Below are positions 45,939 to 54,872 of a DNA stretch of 64,000 nucleotides, piece by piece. Origin of the DNA: DAIOEK01 sp963721445 (GTDB lineage Bacteria; Chloroflexota; Anaerolineae; Anaerolineales; Anaerolineaceae); NCBI GenBank assembly GCA_963721445.1, contig CAVRIZ010000005.1:992001-1056000 (forward strand), read 5' to 3'. The notes beneath the pieces are model-generated. The model worked only from the letters and a program-made list of their open reading frames with translations. It made no database searches and was not told where the DNA came from. The number at the start of each line of letters is the position of its first letter. Positions within the stretch are counted from its first letter, which is position 1. The translations under genes and the position numbers were made by a program.

Positions 45939-47168
45939 TTACTTGCCGCCATAGAGTTCCATCAACATATCGCAGACTTCCCTCACCGCTCCCTGCCCTC
46001 CCCGCCGGGACAAGACCAGGTCTGCGGACATCAACACCTCTTTTTCCGCGTCTGCCGGGGCGATGGCATAACCAACTATCGGGAAACATTCCAGGTCATT
46101 CACATCATTACCAATATAGATCACCTGCTTTGGGTCGATCCCTCTCTCATGTAGGACCTTCGCTAAAGCTTCCGCTTTCTGGTCAATTCCCTGTATCACC
46201 GGAATATTCATCTTCTGGCAGCGCCTGGTTACAACCGGATTTGTTTCTTTCGAAATGACCAGCGGTTCTATTCGCGCCCGCCCTCTTAATAAAGCTAATC
46301 CCAGGCTGTCAGATCGATAAGCCGCCACGGCTTCTTTCCCGTTTTCGTCGACCCAGACCCGGTTATCGGTCAAAACGCCGTCAAAATCCATCACAATCAT
46401 CTTCACCACTTTGGGGAAGGGGCGGGGAGGTTTTCCAGGGAAAACCATATCCAAACCACTATGCCAGACCAGCCATTCAGCCCGACTCCAGTCCCGTAGT
46501 GAATCGATATCCACCGTAAACGCGGGTTCGATCATCAACGGTAATATCAAATCGCCCGAAAGAGACTTCTTCTCCAAAATGGTGCTGGTTCGGATCGCAT
46601 CAATGTGTCCGGTTTGCCAGTAGGTTGGGGGTAAATTCTGGCGGGGTGAGTTGTAAGGCTCCGCGATCCCTTTAACTTTTAACAAGGGGATCAATCGATC
46701 GGATTCAATTTGCCACATCTTGTAAGGGTTTTGCCCTGAAGGAACCACACCACGAACGGAATCGGCATCTGAATGATTGAAGAGGGTCTGCACAGCCTGG
46801 TCGACCATCCCCTTTGGACGAATTGGTGATGTTGGACGCAATTGCACCACGATCTCAGGCGAATAATCCTCGTTTTCTTTCAGCCAATCAAGGGCATGTT
46901 TGAATAAGGGATAATCAACAGCCAGGTCGGTCGCCAGGTCTGCGGGGCGAAGGAATGGAACCTCTGCGCCATGCAATCGACTCACCGTGGCAATCTCCTC
47001 ATCATCGGTAGAGACGATCACACGGGTAACCAGTCCAGCCTGTTTTGCGGCCGCGATACTCCAGGCAACTAGTGGATGGCTGGCGAAGTTTTTAATGTTC
47101 TTGCGCGGAATCCCCTTGGACCCTCCGCGTGCCGGTATGATTGCTAATACTTCAGGTCGATCTACCAT
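45939..47168 (-). CDS. CMP-acylneuraminate synthetase fused to KdsC-like phosphatase
   Basis: 409 aa from ATG 47168, which overlaps the SDR stop. Residues 1-230: cytidylyltransferase with AIIPARGGSKGIPRKNIKNF, QLRPTSPIRPKGMVDQAV and FTVDIDSLRDW. Residues 240-405: HAD phosphatase of the KdsC type with VMDFDGVLTDNRVWVDENGK (DxD nucleophile pair intact), VISKETN and YIGNDVNDLECF. This layout equals animal CMP-sialic acid synthetase, and the phosphatase suggests a phosphorylated nonulosonate (9-phosphate) intermediate. Both steps may therefore be in one protein. Confidence 0.83.
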   Translation of the reverse strand: MVDRPEVLAIIPARGGSKGIPRKNIKNFASHPLVAWSIAAAKQAGLVTRVIVSTDDEEIATVSRLHGAEVPFLRPADLATDLAVDYPLFKHALDWLKENEDYSPEIVVQLRPTSPIRPKGMVDQAVQTLFNHSDADSVRGVVPSGQNPYKMWQIESDRLIPLLKVKGIAEPYNSPRQNLPPTYWQTGHIDAIRTSTILEKKSLSGDLILPLMIEPAFTVDIDSLRDWSRAEWLVWHSGLDMVFPGKPPRPFPKVVKMIVMDFDGVLTDNRVWVDENGKEAVAAYRSDSLGLALLRGRARIEPLVISKETNPVVTRRCQKMNIPVIQGIDQKAEALAKVLHERGIDPKQVIYIGNDVNDLECFPIVGYAIAPADAEKEVLMSADLVLSRRGGQGAVREVCDMLMELYGGK

Positions 47169-47983
47169 GCCGTCCAACCTCCATCCACGACAACATTAGA
47201 ACCGGTCATATAGGATGACGCATCTGATGCAAGGAAGAGTAGGGCGCCATTCATTTCATCCAGTTGAGCCATGCGCCCCAACACAGTATGGGCAGAATAG
47301 TTCTTCACGAACAATTCATCATGGTTATTGAATACCCCACCTGGGGTTAGGGCATTGGCTCGGATCGCCGTTCCCGCATAATAGGTTGCAAGATAATGTA
47401 CTAATCCCAACACACCGGCTTTGGTCACCGAGTAATAGACCGGCTTCACGCGCCGGGGTTCTCCAGGACGGACATAGATCCGCTGGTCTGGTCCAACCAG
47501 TCCATAGGTGGAGCAGATATTAACGATGGAGCCCCTATTTTTCTTAACCATTTCGCGGGCAGCCGACTGGCAGCACAGGAACATGCCGGTCAGGTTCACA
47601 TCGATCGCCTGCTGCCATTGCTCTAGGGGATAATCTTCGAAAGTACCGCGATGCTGATCTGCCTGGGTGTTGTCAAACTTAGGGTCCATGGCAGCGCTAT
47701 TGACGAGTATATCCAACCCGCCGAATAGATCGACGGCAGTGTCCACCATCGCCTGAACGGATTCGGGATCGGTGACGTTGACCCGGGCAAATCCGGCGTC
47801 AAAGCCCAGATTTCGTAACGCGGCAGAGTAGTCGTCGGCCACATCACCATTTAGGTCAGCAACCAGTACTGATGCGCCTGCCTCGGCAAGCGTACGACAA
47901 AACTCTTTGCCCAATAAGCCTATTCCACCGGTGACTATGGCTGACTTTCCCTTGAGATCAAACTTATCCTGTATGCGTGTCAT
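47162..47983 (-). CDS. Short-chain dehydrogenase/reductase
   Basis: 273 aa from ATG 47983 (GAGGTG just upstream). SAIVTGGIGLLGKEFCRTLA is an unusual cofactor loop (TGGIGLLG rather than TGxxxGIG), NSAAMDP, ICSTYGLVG (Ser) and YYSVTKAGVLG (Tyr, Lys) are normal. The insert GPDQRIYVRPGEPRRVKPVY after the catalytic Ser resembles SDRs of nonulosonate and legionaminate loci such as PtmA. Overlaps the NeuA fusion by 7 bp. Confidence 0.8.
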   Translation of the reverse strand: MTRIQDKFDLKGKSAIVTGGIGLLGKEFCRTLAEAGASVLVADLNGDVADDYSAALRNLGFDAGFARVNVTDPESVQAMVDTAVDLFGGLDILVNSAAMDPKFDNTQADQHRGTFEDYPLEQWQQAIDVNLTGMFLCCQSAAREMVKKNRGSIVNICSTYGLVGPDQRIYVRPGEPRRVKPVYYSVTKAGVLGLVHYLATYYAGTAIRANALTPGGVFNNHDELFVKNYSAHTVLGRMAQLDEMNGALLFLASDASSYMTGSNVVVDGGWTAW

Positions 47984-47990
47984 TGGCACC

Positions 47991-48007
47991 TCATCTGATT
48001 CAGATGA
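47991..48007 (-). promoter_or_regulatory. 17 bp palindrome before the SDR gene
   Basis: TCATCTGA-A-TCAGATGA on the minus strand, ending directly at the GAGGTG ribosome-binding site of the SDR at 47983. It could be a short hairpin (6 bp, 5-base loop) affecting translation, or a protein site. The rest of the 47984-48094 gap shows a direct repeat of AAAGAGATC and nothing else. Confidence 0.4.
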
Positions 48008-48094
48008 TAAGAGGGGCGGGTTTTTCGATCATAGCCTCGAAGCTTCCCCGTCCCTCCACTCATTGCGATCTCTTTCTCTCAGATCTCTTTTTCG

Positions 48095-49832
48095 TTATTC
48101 TGGCAACCCATCAGGCGTCAGGAATCCCCGTGATTCCAGGAATTTAATGATAATGCGGGCGTTCTCTTCCGGAGTGATACCAACTGTCTTCAGCGTAATT
48201 TCCGGATTGATGGGCTCTTCATAGGGATCATCCACACCGGTGAAGCCTTTCAGCTCACCGCGGCGCGCTTTGGCGTACAACCCCTTGATATCACGCGATT
48301 CACAGACCTCAATCGGCGTATCCATAAATATTTCTACAAATTGTTCGCTGCCGACCATTTTACGGCATTCGTCCCGGGTGGCACGGTAGGGGCTGATGGC
48401 AGCACAGGTCACCACACCTTTGTGACGAACCAGTTCGGCAGCCACAAAACCGATGCGAAGGATGTTGGTATCGCGGTCTTCCTTTGAAAAACCCAAACCC
48501 TTGGAGAGGTGTGTTCGGATGACGTCACCATCCAGTTGGGTAATCTGTTTGCCATATTGCAGCAATAAGGTGGTGAGCACGTCGGCAGTGGCAGATTTAC
48601 CTGCACCGGAAAGTCCGGTGAACCAGACGCAGAAACCCATATTGTGACGGGGCGGGTACATCTGACGTAGAATGCGGGCTGTCTCCGGGCGGGTGAACCA
48701 TTCCGGGAGCAGCTTACCCTTCGCCAGGTAATCATCGCGAACCTGCGTACCAGAGATGTTCAAAACCTTGGCTCCGGCAGGGATTTTGTCCGCTTCCACA
48801 TATTCTTCCGTGTCGGGCAGGTATACCAGCTCATAGAAGGGAACAGCTGTCATACCGAGTTCGCTCGAATGCTTGTTGAACAGTTCCTGTGCCTCATACG
48901 GACCATAAAAGGGTTTGCCAGAGCTATCGTTGCCCGGACCGGCATGGTCGCGTCCAATGATGAAATGGTTGGCGCCGTGGTTGCGGCGGATAATACCGTG
49001 TAAAAGTGCTTCCTTGGGACCAGCCATGCGCATGGCTAAAGGAAGCAGGCTGAGGGCGGTTTTGTTTGGATCGTAGTACTTTTCCACCAGCGCTTTATAA
49101 ATGCGAACACGGGTGTAATGGTCTACATCACCGGGTTTGGTCAAGCCAACTACAGGGTGGATGAGTAGGCTGCCACCAATGGCTGCTGCGGCACGCTTGG
49201 TCAGTTCTTCGTGGATGCGGTGCAACGGATTGCGGGTCTGGAAGGCTACCACGTTGCTGTTACCCATCTTCTCCAACTGAGCCCGCACTTCAGAAGGTGT
49301 CTGGCGTAATTCTTTGAAATCATAATAGGTGGGCAGATTAATGACTTTCAGCTCACCGGATATGCACAGATTGCCCCAGCGAACCATCTCTGAGACCATC
49401 GGGTGTTTCGAGTCTGGTGGAACCATAGGCCAGTCGGGCTTCCTTTTCTTTGTCATACGGGAAAGCTTCTTCCACCTTCATGATCGCGATCAGATTGTTC
49501 TGGGTGTCGCGCAGTACCACTTCTTCGCCCAGGGAATCATAGTTTTCCTTGTCCACCGTCAGGGTGATCGGAAGGGGAAACAGGCTGCCATCAGATAGAC
49601 GCATTTCTTCCAGTACCCGTTCGTAATCTTTGTGACCCATGAACTTATCGAGGGGAGAGAAAGCGCCGGTAGCCAGCAATTCCAGGTCGCACAGATTTCG
49701 TGGAGAAATCTTGATGGATTGGAGGTGGCTTGCTTTTTCAATCAATGCCTGTCGTTCCGCACCGGTCACAACCAGGTTAACCAGTTTTCCACCATAGGGG
49801 GCGATGATTTTCGCCGTCGTCGTCACTGCCAT
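48095..49832 (-). CDS. Bifunctional sulfate adenylyltransferase/adenylylsulfate kinase, frameshifted
   Basis: Reconstructed to 578 aa. Sat part: LLATGAFSPLDKFMGHKDY, then NVVAFQTRNPLHRIHEELTK (QTRNPxHR), LLIHPVVGLTKPGDVDHYTR, IIGRDHAGPG and FYGPYEAQEL. CysC part from about residue 390: VWFTGLSGAGKSATADVL (P-loop), LDGDVIRTHLSKGLGFSKED and RDIKGLYAKARRGELKGFTG. Together they make PAPS from sulfate and two ATP. The frame break near 49416-49420 falls at YGST-DSKHP; deleting one base rebuilds the conserved sequence. It supplies the four sulfotransferases of the locus. It has its own promoter with palindromes. Confidence 0.87.
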
Positions 49833-49871
49833 TGTAAATAAGCTCCTTGTTCTTTCATATTTTCTTTCGGT

Positions 49872-49887
49872 CGGGTGTATTTACCCG
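49872..49887. promoter_or_regulatory. Second inverted repeat in the sat-cysC leader
   Basis: CGGGT-GTATTT-ACCCG, 5 bp arms with a 6-base spacer, about 40 bp before the sat-cysC start and downstream of the presumed transcription start. May form a weak hairpin or be a half of a composite operator. Confidence 0.35.
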
Positions 49888-49897
49888 TAATTTTTTC

Positions 49898-49920
49898 CAA
49901 TCGGTAACCGATTGATTATA
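49898..49920 (-). promoter_or_regulatory. Promoter -10 with overlapping palindromic operator for sat-cysC
   Basis: Minus-strand -10 TATAAT at 49920-49915 is immediately followed by the perfect 17 bp palindrome CAATCGGT-A-ACCGATTG (49898-49914), which would cover the transcription start. This is a classic repressor position. The -35 is weak (TTTACG at about 20 bp). The remaining intergenic sequence to 49965 shows nothing further. Confidence 0.65.
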
Positions 49921-49965
49921 ACCTATCGAATTTGGCCTACCGTAAAGGTAATTTGTCCTGATTTT

Positions 49966-50952
49966 TCACCATTTCATCTTGATTCCTTCCGCAGCTGACC
50001 TATGGACCGCCAGCGCTAATTCAAGTGCACGGATGCCGTCCTCCAATGTGCAGGGGGAGGTGATCTCCCCCCGCATCAATGCCAGGAAGGCTTTGGTTTC
50101 TTCAGCGAACAACCAATTTCGCTCGAATCCGGTTGGCGGAAGGAACTCCTCCCATTTTTCTGAACTTGCCCTGTACATATTTAAGGCAGCTGTGGCATTA
50201 TCCCATCGAAGCATTCCTTCTGTCCCGGTAATTTCCAGGGTATGGCTGCCCGGACGTTGCAAGTAATCAAGGTGGACGGTACCGGTCACCCCGGATTGAA
50301 AATGCAAACCGATCTCAGCCACCGCATCCACATCCGAACCTAGTTCTGCTGCTGGACTCGTGAATGCCCAGAGTGAATCCACTTCACCGAGCATCCAACG
50401 CAGATAATCAAGCGGATGACATAGTGTCAACACCACCCCGCCACCCAGGTCTTGCCGGGCGGCATAACTGGAGCGGTGATCTTCCCAGGGATGCCAGTTG
50501 GGCAGGTACTCGCCCCAATTGGATTTGAAGGACACCACCCGTCCGATTGCACCATCAGCCATCAGATCCCGGGCTTTGCGGAGAGTGGGGTGAAACCGGA
50601 ATTGGAATCCGATCAGCACTTTACTGCCCGATCCCTTCACGGCTTGAGAGAATTCGTCGATCCGATCCATAGAGTGCGAAATAGGTTTCTCCAACAGCAG
50701 GTGGCACCCCTGCCAGGCAGCGGGAATGGCCACATCCAGGTGCAGGGATGTCGGATTTGAGACGATCACACCATCCGGTTTGTGCCCAAGGGCAGATGCC
50801 AGATCCGTTTCTACCGGGAAGCCTTTCAACTCATCTTCCGGCATGGTGCTTCGATGGGTACGATAAAGCAGAATATCCCGCTCGCCCAGGGAAACCAGGT
50901 TGCGTAAATGCCTGCGTCCGATCGAACCGAGACCCGCAATTAAGAATTTCAC
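49966..50952 (-). CDS. Gfo/Idh/MocA family oxidoreductase
   Basis: 328 aa. KFLIAGLGSIGRRHLRNLVS is the N-terminal NAD(P) Rossmann site; GVIVSNPTSLHLDVAIPA, LLEKPISHSMDRI (EKP, catalytic Lys) and GGVVLTLCHPLDYLRWMLG (substrate-binding His) are diagnostic. These enzymes oxidise or reduce nucleotide sugars; similar proteins occur in legionaminic acid gene sets as PtmF-like. Next to a sulfotransferase (1 bp gap). Confidence 0.82.
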   Translation of the reverse strand: MKFLIAGLGSIGRRHLRNLVSLGERDILLYRTHRSTMPEDELKGFPVETDLASALGHKPDGVIVSNPTSLHLDVAIPAAWQGCHLLLEKPISHSMDRIDEFSQAVKGSGSKVLIGFQFRFHPTLRKARDLMADGAIGRVVSFKSNWGEYLPNWHPWEDHRSSYAARQDLGGGVVLTLCHPLDYLRWMLGEVDSLWAFTSPAAELGSDVDAVAEIGLHFQSGVTGTVHLDYLQRPGSHTLEITGTEGMLRWDNATAALNMYRASSEKWEEFLPPTGFERNWLFAEETKAFLALMRGEITSPCTLEDGIRALELALAVHRSAAEGIKMKW

Positions 50953-50953
50953 C

Positions 50954-51998
50954 TTACCATTCCAGATCTTTCTCGTAGCCCCAATCGATCAACAACTGGC
51001 CGGCCACATCTTTAAAAATCACCTTGTCACGATTGGTGAACAGTTTTTGCCAACTGCCCTGCTGCCCTTTGGGGATCAGTCGTGCCAGATCACCGCTCTT
51101 TTCGGCTTGCCAATCCGCATCCGGGTTGGCGTTCATTTCGGCTCGGATCTTCTCTTCCAGCTCAACCGGGATATCGTTCACCCCCAGTAATTTCCAGATC
51201 TTGCACATCTCTTCCCAGGGAGTTGCCATCAGGTCTTCGTAACGCAGGTGGTGGAACTTCCCGGCATATAGCCGTTTGCCTTCGGCTTCTGTTTCACTCA
51301 CGTTCTGTACCCAGGAACCGGTGATCTGGCGCATTTCTTTTTCGGTGAAGATCGATCTCTCACCGTTCAGGTACGGCTGCGGATCATGGATAAAATCTTC
51401 ACGGATTCGTTTGTCCTCCGGCGTCAAACGGTCCTGCCGGTCTACGAAACTCTGAAATCGGTGGGATAACGAGGTGTCGCGTCCGTCCCGCACGATGTTG
51501 ATGATGAAGGCATCCGGATAGACAGCCGCCACGTTTCGGACGGCTTCGCCGTGAAATACGCTGGATGGGCTTTTATCGCCCACAATCCGTTTACCTTCCT
51601 TCATGGCGTCCCGCTCGAGGATCAGATCAGCCGCACCGCGCAGCACCAATGGAGATAGATCTCGACCATGATTCCAGCGGTTGCTGTGATGGGTCAGCCA
51701 CTTTTCCACCTCGACATCGTTGACCAATCCCTTCAGGAAGGGCGCGCGGGTGAAGAAGTGTGCCTGCCAGTTGCAATGTACTTCCGGATGCAGTCGAATC
51801 AAGTCGTGCCAGTAGCGTTGTGCCTGAACGGGCGTGACCAAAGATGAAGAATTTATCCCGAGGGAAAAATGCCCGCGCATCTGCCACTTCTTCAGCGGTG
51901 ATCGCCGGAATGGAATTGCGGGTTTGCCTAGAAGCCGGAGCCCCTTTGATCAGTATCCTGGCCGCTTTTTTGATGCGTACTAAAAATGACTCTGCCAT
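50954..51998 (-). CDS. Sulfotransferase family protein, frameshifted
   Basis: Reconstructed to 347 aa from ATG 51998 (GAGGGAG upstream). First frame: FFIFGHARSGTTLLARL (PAPS loop, ARSGTT). Second frame: RLHPEVHCNWQAHF, VGDKSPSSVFHGE, FIINIVRDGRDTSLSHRF (3'-phosphate motif), LRYEDLMATPWEEMCKIWKL, and KSGDLARLIPKGQQGSWQKL at the end. One extra base near 51797-51806 breaks it. Belongs to the PF13469 (Sulfotransfer_3) branch, different from the pair at 38405-40148. Confidence 0.78.
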
Positions 51999-52008
51999 CC
52001 AGACTCCC

Positions 52009-52992
52009 TCAGGCGTTAATGATCTTGTACAAACCGTTATAGATTTTTCTCGCAAGGCCATTAACCAGGCTGGTGTGGGCAATCTTCTGTATCCACCCGC
52101 TCGATTTTGCCATGCTGCCCGCTTTCGCTTCCATTCCAAAGGATGTTGTTAGTTCTGCCGTTTCAGCACTGACCACATTACCAAGCAAACGGGTGACAGG
52201 CTGGGGTGTGTTCAGACGTAGATAACCAGCCTTGTCGATCGCGTCATCCAATTCGCGCATCTTCCCCATCAAGCGACCGGTCCAGCCATCGGGTAACGCC
52301 TGCCGAATTACATCGGTGTACGCCACAAATTGGTGGTGCCCGGCGGAAGCCAGGGCGGTAACTCCCTGATAGGTAAATTGAGTATCCTGCAGTCCACGGG
52401 TCTCTTCATCATACTTTTCCCAGGTGCGACCCATGTTTTCAATGTAATGTTCTTCCCACTTGCGGTCCCAGAGCACCCCGCAGGATGTCTCCACGCCCGG
52501 TTGTTGAGCGAAGTCCAAGGTGGACTGAACACTCCAATTTAATTGAGATCGGATATAAAAGCCAGTTACCATACCCACCTTCGGGAAGGTTTCCAGTATC
52601 CGCAGATGGGCATCCAACCAGCCCGGCAGGAAGAAGATGTCATCATCTGTATATGCCACTATCTCACCGGGAGCAGATTTGAAAATCATCTGAAGCGCAT
52701 CCACCTTGCCGATGTTCCGGCTGGACAGGAACAGGTATTGGATCTGATCCGCATCTCGTAATTTGTTCAGATACTCAACCACCTGCGGACTGCTGGCGTT
52801 GTCAAATACCATCAAGTCACAGGCAGGTTCCGTATTGTGAATCAGACTCTCGATGCACAATCGCAGTACGTCAAAGCGATGTTCGAAATAACCGTCTTCA
52901 TTGGGCACATGGGTCAATACCGCCAGAGTCACCCTGGAGGGCTTGTATCCTGAATCGCGGTTGCGGGATGGGTTCATTCCAATGCGAGGCAT
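52009..52992 (-). CDS. Family 2-type glycosyltransferase
   Basis: 327 aa. TLAVLTHVPNEDGYFEHRFD, LMVFDNASSPQVVEYL and IVAYTDDDIFFLPGWLDAHL form a GT-A domain whose DDD is the metal site. The remainder (ETSCGVLWDRKWEEHYIENM and a basic helical C-terminus) is not familiar. Sugar unknown. ATG 52992 is used; ATG 52977 is possible. Gap of 10 bp to the sulfotransferase. Confidence 0.75.
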   Translation of the reverse strand: MPRIGMNPSRNRDSGYKPSRVTLAVLTHVPNEDGYFEHRFDVLRLCIESLIHNTEPACDLMVFDNASSPQVVEYLNKLRDADQIQYLFLSSRNIGKVDALQMIFKSAPGEIVAYTDDDIFFLPGWLDAHLRILETFPKVGMVTGFYIRSQLNWSVQSTLDFAQQPGVETSCGVLWDRKWEEHYIENMGRTWEKYDEETRGLQDTQFTYQGVTALASAGHHQFVAYTDVIRQALPDGWTGRLMGKMRELDDAIDKAGYLRLNTPQPVTRLLGNVVSAETAELTTSFGMEAKAGSMAKSSGWIQKIAHTSLVNGLARKIYNGLYKIINA

Positions 52993-53013
52993 TCCATATC
53001 TCTTTCTTGATCC

Positions 53014-53961
53014 CTACTCATCGTCTTCCAAAGGCTTTTTGATTCCAAACAACCGGGCAATTCCGGGTAGTTTGTGGCGGATAAACTTGATCGGATGGGT
53101 AAGATAGAAAAACGCATCCATCCAAAACCGGTTTCGTGAATGCAAGGTTGGATATCGCTCAAAATTACGGACCAGTTTCTGCCATGACCACGGGTATGGT
53201 TGGATTTTACCATCCACCAACACCCGATCTGCATCCAACAAAGTAAATATAAACCGCTTACCACCTGCAAGGGTTAAATTCTGATCGGATTCCGGGTGCG
53301 TATAGTGCTTGACCCCGCCGGGGAGATGGCTGTAGTCATGCTGCTGATGGATGATGGTGATGTCATGGGTGGCATCAATCACCGGCCAGCCCAATGACCG
53401 GGCACGAAAAATGGTCCAGTTATCCCAACCAGCCCGTCCAATGGCAAAATCAGGATATGGATCGAAATCTTCCCGGCGAAAGGCAAAGTAGTCGCTGCCT
53501 TTGCTCTTGTGGAGTTTGCCATCCGCTGAAATTTGCGAACGCAAGCGAATATCCCAGCCATCCGTGAAATCAATGGGTTCCCGTATATCCAGGTCCCAGC
53601 GGCGGCCCAGGATCAGGTAATGATCACATTGCTGAGCCACTCCCAGGATGGATTCAACAAACCCGGGTAACAAAATAATATCGGCATTCACGATCCCCAT
53701 TATCCGGGCGGTACTCTGACTTCGGGCTTGCTCCATCATCGAGCTGATCAAAGGGGTGCCTGATTTGGTGCGGCGTAGGTTGGGACTATGTCTGACGCCC
53801 AACTCTCGCGCCGTCTCTGCCAGACCATCCTCTTCCCCCAGCAAGAGAACATCCACACTGTCTCCCAAAAGTTGCCAGGATCGGATGGCATTGCGTTGAA
53901 TCAGCGCAATATGCGGATTCGTGAATGGCTTGGGTGCTGCGAATAGAACGATCTCTGCCAC
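53014..53961 (-). CDS. Putative GT-A fold glycosyltransferase
   Basis: 315 aa. VLFAAPKPFTNPHIALIQRN, DVLLLGEEDGLAETARELGV and GIVNADIILLPGFVESIL (N-A-D as DxD equivalent), then ILGRRWDLDI and DYFAFRREDFDPYPDFAIG, WDNWTIFRA. I have seen similar proteins described as hypothetical glycosyltransferases in surface glycan loci. Its start overlaps the SpsF-like stop by one base. Confidence 0.6.
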   Translation of the reverse strand: MAEIVLFAAPKPFTNPHIALIQRNAIRSWQLLGDSVDVLLLGEEDGLAETARELGVRHSPNLRRTKSGTPLISSMMEQARSQSTARIMGIVNADIILLPGFVESILGVAQQCDHYLILGRRWDLDIREPIDFTDGWDIRLRSQISADGKLHKSKGSDYFAFRREDFDPYPDFAIGRAGWDNWTIFRARSLGWPVIDATHDITIIHQQHDYSHLPGGVKHYTHPESDQNLTLAGGKRFIFTLLDADRVLVDGKIQPYPWSWQKLVRNFERYPTLHSRNRFWMDAFFYLTHPIKFIRHKLPGIARLFGIKKPLEDDE

Positions 53962-54794
53962 TACTGGCTCCTGCGGGAATCGATTTCCCGATAATCCTTG
54001 TGGTGAATTCCGGCATTGATCGCAATCAAATCCGGGTCTTTCTCAAATAATGCCAACACATCCTGCCAGGTGAAGGGTCGTCCACCCAGGCGGGAATAGA
54101 TCTCCCGGATCAGAGCCAGGTCCTGTTCTGTATCCACTGTCCAACGATGGAAACCAAGGTCGACCGGCCAGTCTGCAACGACGCAGCGAAAGCGATTGGG
54201 CGCGTCATAAAAATACGGCATCACATGTTCCCGTTCGAAGGGAGCCGCAGCTTCCTTCCATACCCTTTCCAGGGCATCGAAACGGCAGGCTTCCACGTCC
54301 AACCCGATGGGAAAAGTGCGATGCCAGGGCGGTGGCATACGGGTGGAAGCATAATCCCAGGGGATCTGATCTTCGGGTTTTGGAAATTTCTCGGCATCCG
54401 CCTGCGGTTTCCAGATGGCGTTACCATTGCTGTACCCCAGCATCACTTCCACGGTCTCATCGATCAATCCAGGGTCGATCAACGGGCAGTCTGCGGTAAT
54501 GCGCACCACAATATCCGGCTTTACCGGTTTGGCAGCTTGATAATAACGATCCAACACATCCTGCAGGCTGCCGCGATAACAGCCAACCTCCATCAACCGA
54601 CATAATTCTGCAATCGGGTCTTCATCAAGACCATTGGTGGTGGCTACCATAACCTGGTCCACATGATGGGCAAGCTGCACTCGCTCGATCACCCGGGTGA
54701 GCATCGGTTTGCCTTGAATATCCAGCATGACCTTGTCGGGCAGGCGGCTGGATTTCATGCGGGCTTGAATGATGGCAACTACTTTCTTTTTCAT
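53961..54794 (-). CDS. SpsF-like cytidylyltransferase family protein
   Basis: 277 aa from ATG 54794 (the TTG at 54803 is less likely). VVAIIQARMKSSRLPDKVML (AxRMxSxRLPGK signature), VMVATTNGLDEDPI, CYRGSLQDVLDRYYQAAKP and VRITADCPLIDPGLIDETV. A spore coat/legionaminic-type nucleotidyltransferase that activates an acidic or amino sugar. The third sugar-activating enzyme of the locus. Specific substrate not predictable. Confidence 0.75.
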   Translation of the reverse strand: MKKKVVAIIQARMKSSRLPDKVMLDIQGKPMLTRVIERVQLAHHVDQVMVATTNGLDEDPIAELCRLMEVGCYRGSLQDVLDRYYQAAKPVKPDIVVRITADCPLIDPGLIDETVEVMLGYSNGNAIWKPQADAEKFPKPEDQIPWDYASTRMPPPWHRTFPIGLDVEACRFDALERVWKEAAAPFEREHVMPYFYDAPNRFRCVVADWPVDLGFHRWTVDTEQDLALIREIYSRLGGRPFTWQDVLALFEKDPDLIAINAGIHHKDYREIDSRRSQ

Positions 54795-54830
54795 CAATAT
54801 CAATTCCAGTAGAATGACGGCAGGATTAGT

Positions 54831-54865
54831 CCCTCGCCAATCCCCTCTCCAAAATTGGTGAGGGG
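54831..54865. repeat. REP-like palindrome in an intergenic gap
   Basis: CCCTCGCCAAT (54831-54841) pairs with ATTGGTGAGGG (54854-54864) with one G-U, and an alternative CCCCTC/GAGGGG fold lies inside; directly after comes GATAATTATC. It resembles short mobile palindromes with CCCTC...GAGGG ends; no T run, so not a terminator. Confidence 0.4.
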
Positions 54866-54872
54866 ATAATTA

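Noticed and set aside
54831..54865. Terminator between the SpsF-like and DUF4910 genes
   Set aside because: Palindromic, but there is no T run on either strand, so it is listed as a repeat.
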